A stretch of 64,000 nt of DNA from Osmia lignaria lignaria. Taxonomy: Eukaryota > Arthropoda > Insecta > Hymenoptera > Megachilidae. The notes beneath the pieces were generated by a model. That model ran no database searches and was not told the DNA's origin. It saw only the letters and a program-made list of their open reading frames with translations. The translations under genes and the position numbers were made by a program. Of the stretch, positions 62,101 through 64,000 are shown one piece after another. The stretch spans positions 3,162,001-3,226,000 of the forward strand of contig NW_027478169.1 in the NCBI RefSeq assembly GCF_051020975.1. The letters run 5' to 3'. Within the stretch, counting starts at the first letter, position 1. Every line of letters begins with the position of its first letter.

Positions 62101-63955
62101 CACCGTGGCCCCTTTCTTTGAGATAACTCTGCACTAGTGCGAGCCGCAAATGCCACTTCCAGCTTAGCTGTGCAGAAGAAGAACAACAAGAAGAAGAAAT
62201 ATCTCGAAAAATGTCCGTCAGGCCCCTTCCCTTGAGATAAATCTGCAAATATCTAGGAAACGAAGCGAGCTATGGCAAAATGTTAAGAGACCTTATTTGT
62301 AGAGAATTAAGTTTCCTACTTTTTATGTTCTATGATATTTTTTGATCAGATGCGTAGTTCTCGAGATATATCAAGATATTTAAAAATTCCGAAGCCGCAC
62401 CAACATAATAGAGATACAGAAACACCGTGGCCCCTTTCTTTGAGATAACTCTGCGCTATTGCGAGCTGGAAATGCCACTTCCAGTTTAGCTGTGCAGAAG
62501 AAGAACAACAAGAAGAGGAAATATCTCGAAATATGTCCGTCAGGCCCCTTCCCTTGAGATATATCTGCAAATATCTCGGAAACGAAACGAGCTATGGCAA
62601 AATGTTAAGAGACCTTTTTTGTAGAGAATTATGTTTCCTACAATTTATGTTCTATGATATTTTTTGATCAGAAGCGTAGTTTTCGAGATATATCGAGATA
62701 TTTAAAAGATCCGAAGCTGCACCAACATAATAGAGATACAGAAACACCGTGGCCCCTTTCTTTGAGATAACTCTGCCCTAGTGCGAGCCGCAAATGCCGC
62801 TTCCAGCTTAGCTGTGCAGAAGAAGAACAACAAGAAGAAGAAATATCTCGAAATATGTCCGTCAGGCCCCTTCCCTCGAGATAAATCTGCAAATATCTCG
62901 GAAACGAAGCGAGCTATGGCAAAATGTTAAGAGACCTTTTTTGTAGAGAATGAAGTTTCCTCCTTTTTATGTTCTATGATATTTTTTGATCGGATGCGTA
63001 GTTCTCGAGATATATCAAGATATTTAAAAGTTCCGAAGCCGCATCAACATAATTGAGATACAGAAACACCGTGGCCCCTTTCTTTGAGATAACTCTGCAC
63101 TATTGCGAGCTGCAAATGCCACTTCCAGCTTAGCTGTGCAGAAGAAGAACAACAAGAAGAAGAAATATCTGGAAATATGTCCGTCAGGCCCCTTCCCTTG
63201 AGATACATCTGCAAATATCTCGGAAACGAAGCGAGCTACGGCAAAATGTTAAGAGACCTTTTTTGTAGAGAATTATATTTCCCACAATTTATGTTCTATG
63301 ATATTTTTTGATCAGAAGCGTAGTTTTCGAGATATATCGAGATATTTAAAAGTTCCGAAGACGCACCAACATAATAGAGATACAGAAACACCGTGGCCCC
63401 TTTCTTTGAGATAACTCTGCGCTATTGCGACCTGCAAATGCCACTTCCAGCTTAGCTGTGCAGAAGAAGAACAACAAGAAGAAGAAATATCTCGAAATAT
63501 GTCCGTCAGGCCCCTTCCCTTGAGATAAATCTGCAAATATCTCGGAAACGAAGCGAGCTATGGCAAAATGTTAAGAGACCTTTTTTGTAGAGAATTAAGT
63601 TTCCTACTTTTTATGTTCTATGATATTTTTTGATCAGATGCGTAGTTCTCGAGATATATCAAGATATCTAAAAGTTCCGAAGCCGCACCAACATAATAGA
63701 GATACAGAAACACCGTGGCCCCTTTCTTCGAGATAACTCTGCACTATTGCGAGCTGCAAATGCCACTTCCAGCTTAGCTGTGCAGAAGAAGAACAACAAG
63801 AAGAAGAAATATCTCGAAAAATGTCCGTCAGGCCCCTTCCCTCGAGATAAATCTGCAAATATCTAGGAAACGAAGCGAGCTATGGCAAAATGTTAAGAGA
63901 CCTTATTTGTAGAGAATTAAGTTTCCTACTTTTTATGTTCTATGATATTTTTTGG
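59126..63955. repeat. Distant duplicate of 12,462-17,291 (15 monomers)
   Basis: From 59,143-59,216 onward the sequence matches the region 46,664 bp upstream (145 monomers), including rare changes: TGATGTTTTTTG, CCGTAGCCCC, ATGTAGTATGATATTTTTAG, AAAAAATCCG, TTTTGGTCAG, GAGAATGAAGTTTCCTCC, AATTGAGATAC and GAAGACGCACC. The only difference I saw past the join is ATGTATCTG near 60,628 against ATATATCTG. The left join lies inside the 59,126 unit. That unit begins like 54,623 (TTCTAGAGATAT) and loses its CCCCTCTC variant by 59,216. The match runs off the right edge. It may be a real long-range duplication, a very large HOR period or an assembly artefact. Confidence 0.93.
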
Positions 63956-64000
63956 TCAGATGCGTAGTTCTCGAGATATATCAAGATATTTAAGAGTTCC
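63956..64000. repeat. Partial monomer at right edge
   Basis: These are the first 45 bases of another unit. They match 17,292-17,336, including the GGTCAG start just before and TTAAGAGTTCC, so both the satellite array and the long-range duplication continue past the window. Confidence 0.95.

Larger units (their letters stand above)
1..64000. repeat. Satellite DNA array, ~322-bp monomer, whole window
   Basis: The same unit recurs head to tail from the first to the last base. Counting from the TCAGA after the T-rich tract gives 198 complete monomers (178 of 322 bp, nine of 319, nine of 321, two of 323), all in one orientation. Landmarks found in almost every unit are the TCTCGAGA palindrome, the CCGTGGCCCC block, a purine tract of GAA and CAA triplets, the CCGTCAGG block and two T6 tracts. 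The typical unit has 126 G or C bases of 322 (39%) and 11 CpG against about 12 expected. Monomers differ by point changes and a few 1- to 3-bp indels; shared changes define several higher-order repeats. No gene, RNA or transposon interrupts the array. A centromeric or heterochromatic location is inference. I do not recognise the family. Confidence 0.98.

Noticed and set aside
234..63858. Roughly 200 short minus-strand frames that could be read as a multicopy small-protein family
   Set aside because: Each is the same part of the satellite unit, begins with TTG, typically lacks an internal ATG, varies freely at amino-acid level and is out of phase between units because 322 is not a multiple of three. 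No ribosome-binding or splice context is evident.
59126..63955. Treating the long-range duplicate as certain misassembly
   Set aside because: The junction lies inside a monomer at shared sequence and at least one internal difference is present (near 60,630), which is compatible with a real duplication. The sequence alone cannot decide, so it is kept as an open finding.
1..64000. CRISPR-like array of direct repeats
   Set aside because: There are no unique spacers between short repeats. The whole 322-bp unit is conserved, there are no cas genes, and the unit length is far outside the CRISPR range.
1..64000. Tandem rRNA or tRNA gene array
   Set aside because: No rRNA-like conserved segment, tRNA cloverleaf or internal promoter boxes are recognisable, and the unit is too short for an rDNA repeat other than 5S, to which I see no resemblance.

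Overview
The whole 64,000-base window is one uninterrupted tandem array of a roughly 322-bp satellite DNA monomer. I count 198 complete monomers between 234 and 63,955, flanked by partial monomers at each end (233 bases at the left, 45 at the right). All copies lie head to tail in the same orientation. I see no gene, RNA gene, transposon, unrelated insertion, inversion or non-satellite stretch longer than 300 bases on either strand. Of the 198 monomers, 178 are exactly 322 bp, nine are 319 bp, nine are 321 bp and two are 323 bp. These counts sum exactly to the 63,722 bp between the first and last monomer starts. Monomers are counted here from the TCAGA that follows the conserved T-rich tract. 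The monomer is about 39% GC and not clearly CpG-depleted (11 CpG in the typical unit, about 12 expected).

Organism: an array of this length and homogeneity, with higher-order structure, indicates a eukaryotic chromosome, in a pericentromeric, centromeric or other heterochromatic block. I do not recognise the satellite family. The lack of CpG depletion fits an invertebrate such as an insect better than a vertebrate, but this is weak inference.

Layout: the array is a patchwork of higher-order repeats (HORs), each made of several distinguishable monomers repeated as a group. (A) 1-13,105: a 16-monomer, 5,148-bp HOR present twice with no difference I could see, an extra monomer, a partial third copy and a 966-bp trimer duplication. 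(A/B link) 13,106-15,037: six mixed monomers. (B) 15,038-18,901: a 6-monomer, 1,932-bp HOR in two copies. (C) 18,902-21,474: mixed monomers. (D) 21,475-30,472: a 12-monomer, 3,858-bp HOR in two copies, the second enlarged by one 319-bp monomer, then a fragment of a third. (E/F) 30,473-37,233: a 2,897-bp spaced repeat and a trimer block. (G) 37,234-41,741: a 7-monomer, 2,254-bp HOR whose second copy is only half conserved. (H) 41,742-50,115: interleaved repeats at 3,543, 5,153 and 6,441 bp. (I) 50,116-59,125: interleaved repeats at 4,826, 4,503 and 964 bp. (J) 59,126-64,000: a near-perfect return of the sequence at 12,462-17,336, shifted by 46,664 bp (145 monomers) and running off the window.

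Nothing here acts as a gene network. The story is one of array evolution: unequal exchange, segment duplication and short-tract conversion producing mosaic monomers. A roughly 74-codon open frame recurs on the minus strand of most monomers, but it opens with TTG, has no internal ATG, and the 322-bp period shifts the frame at every unit, so I treat it as a by-product of repetition.
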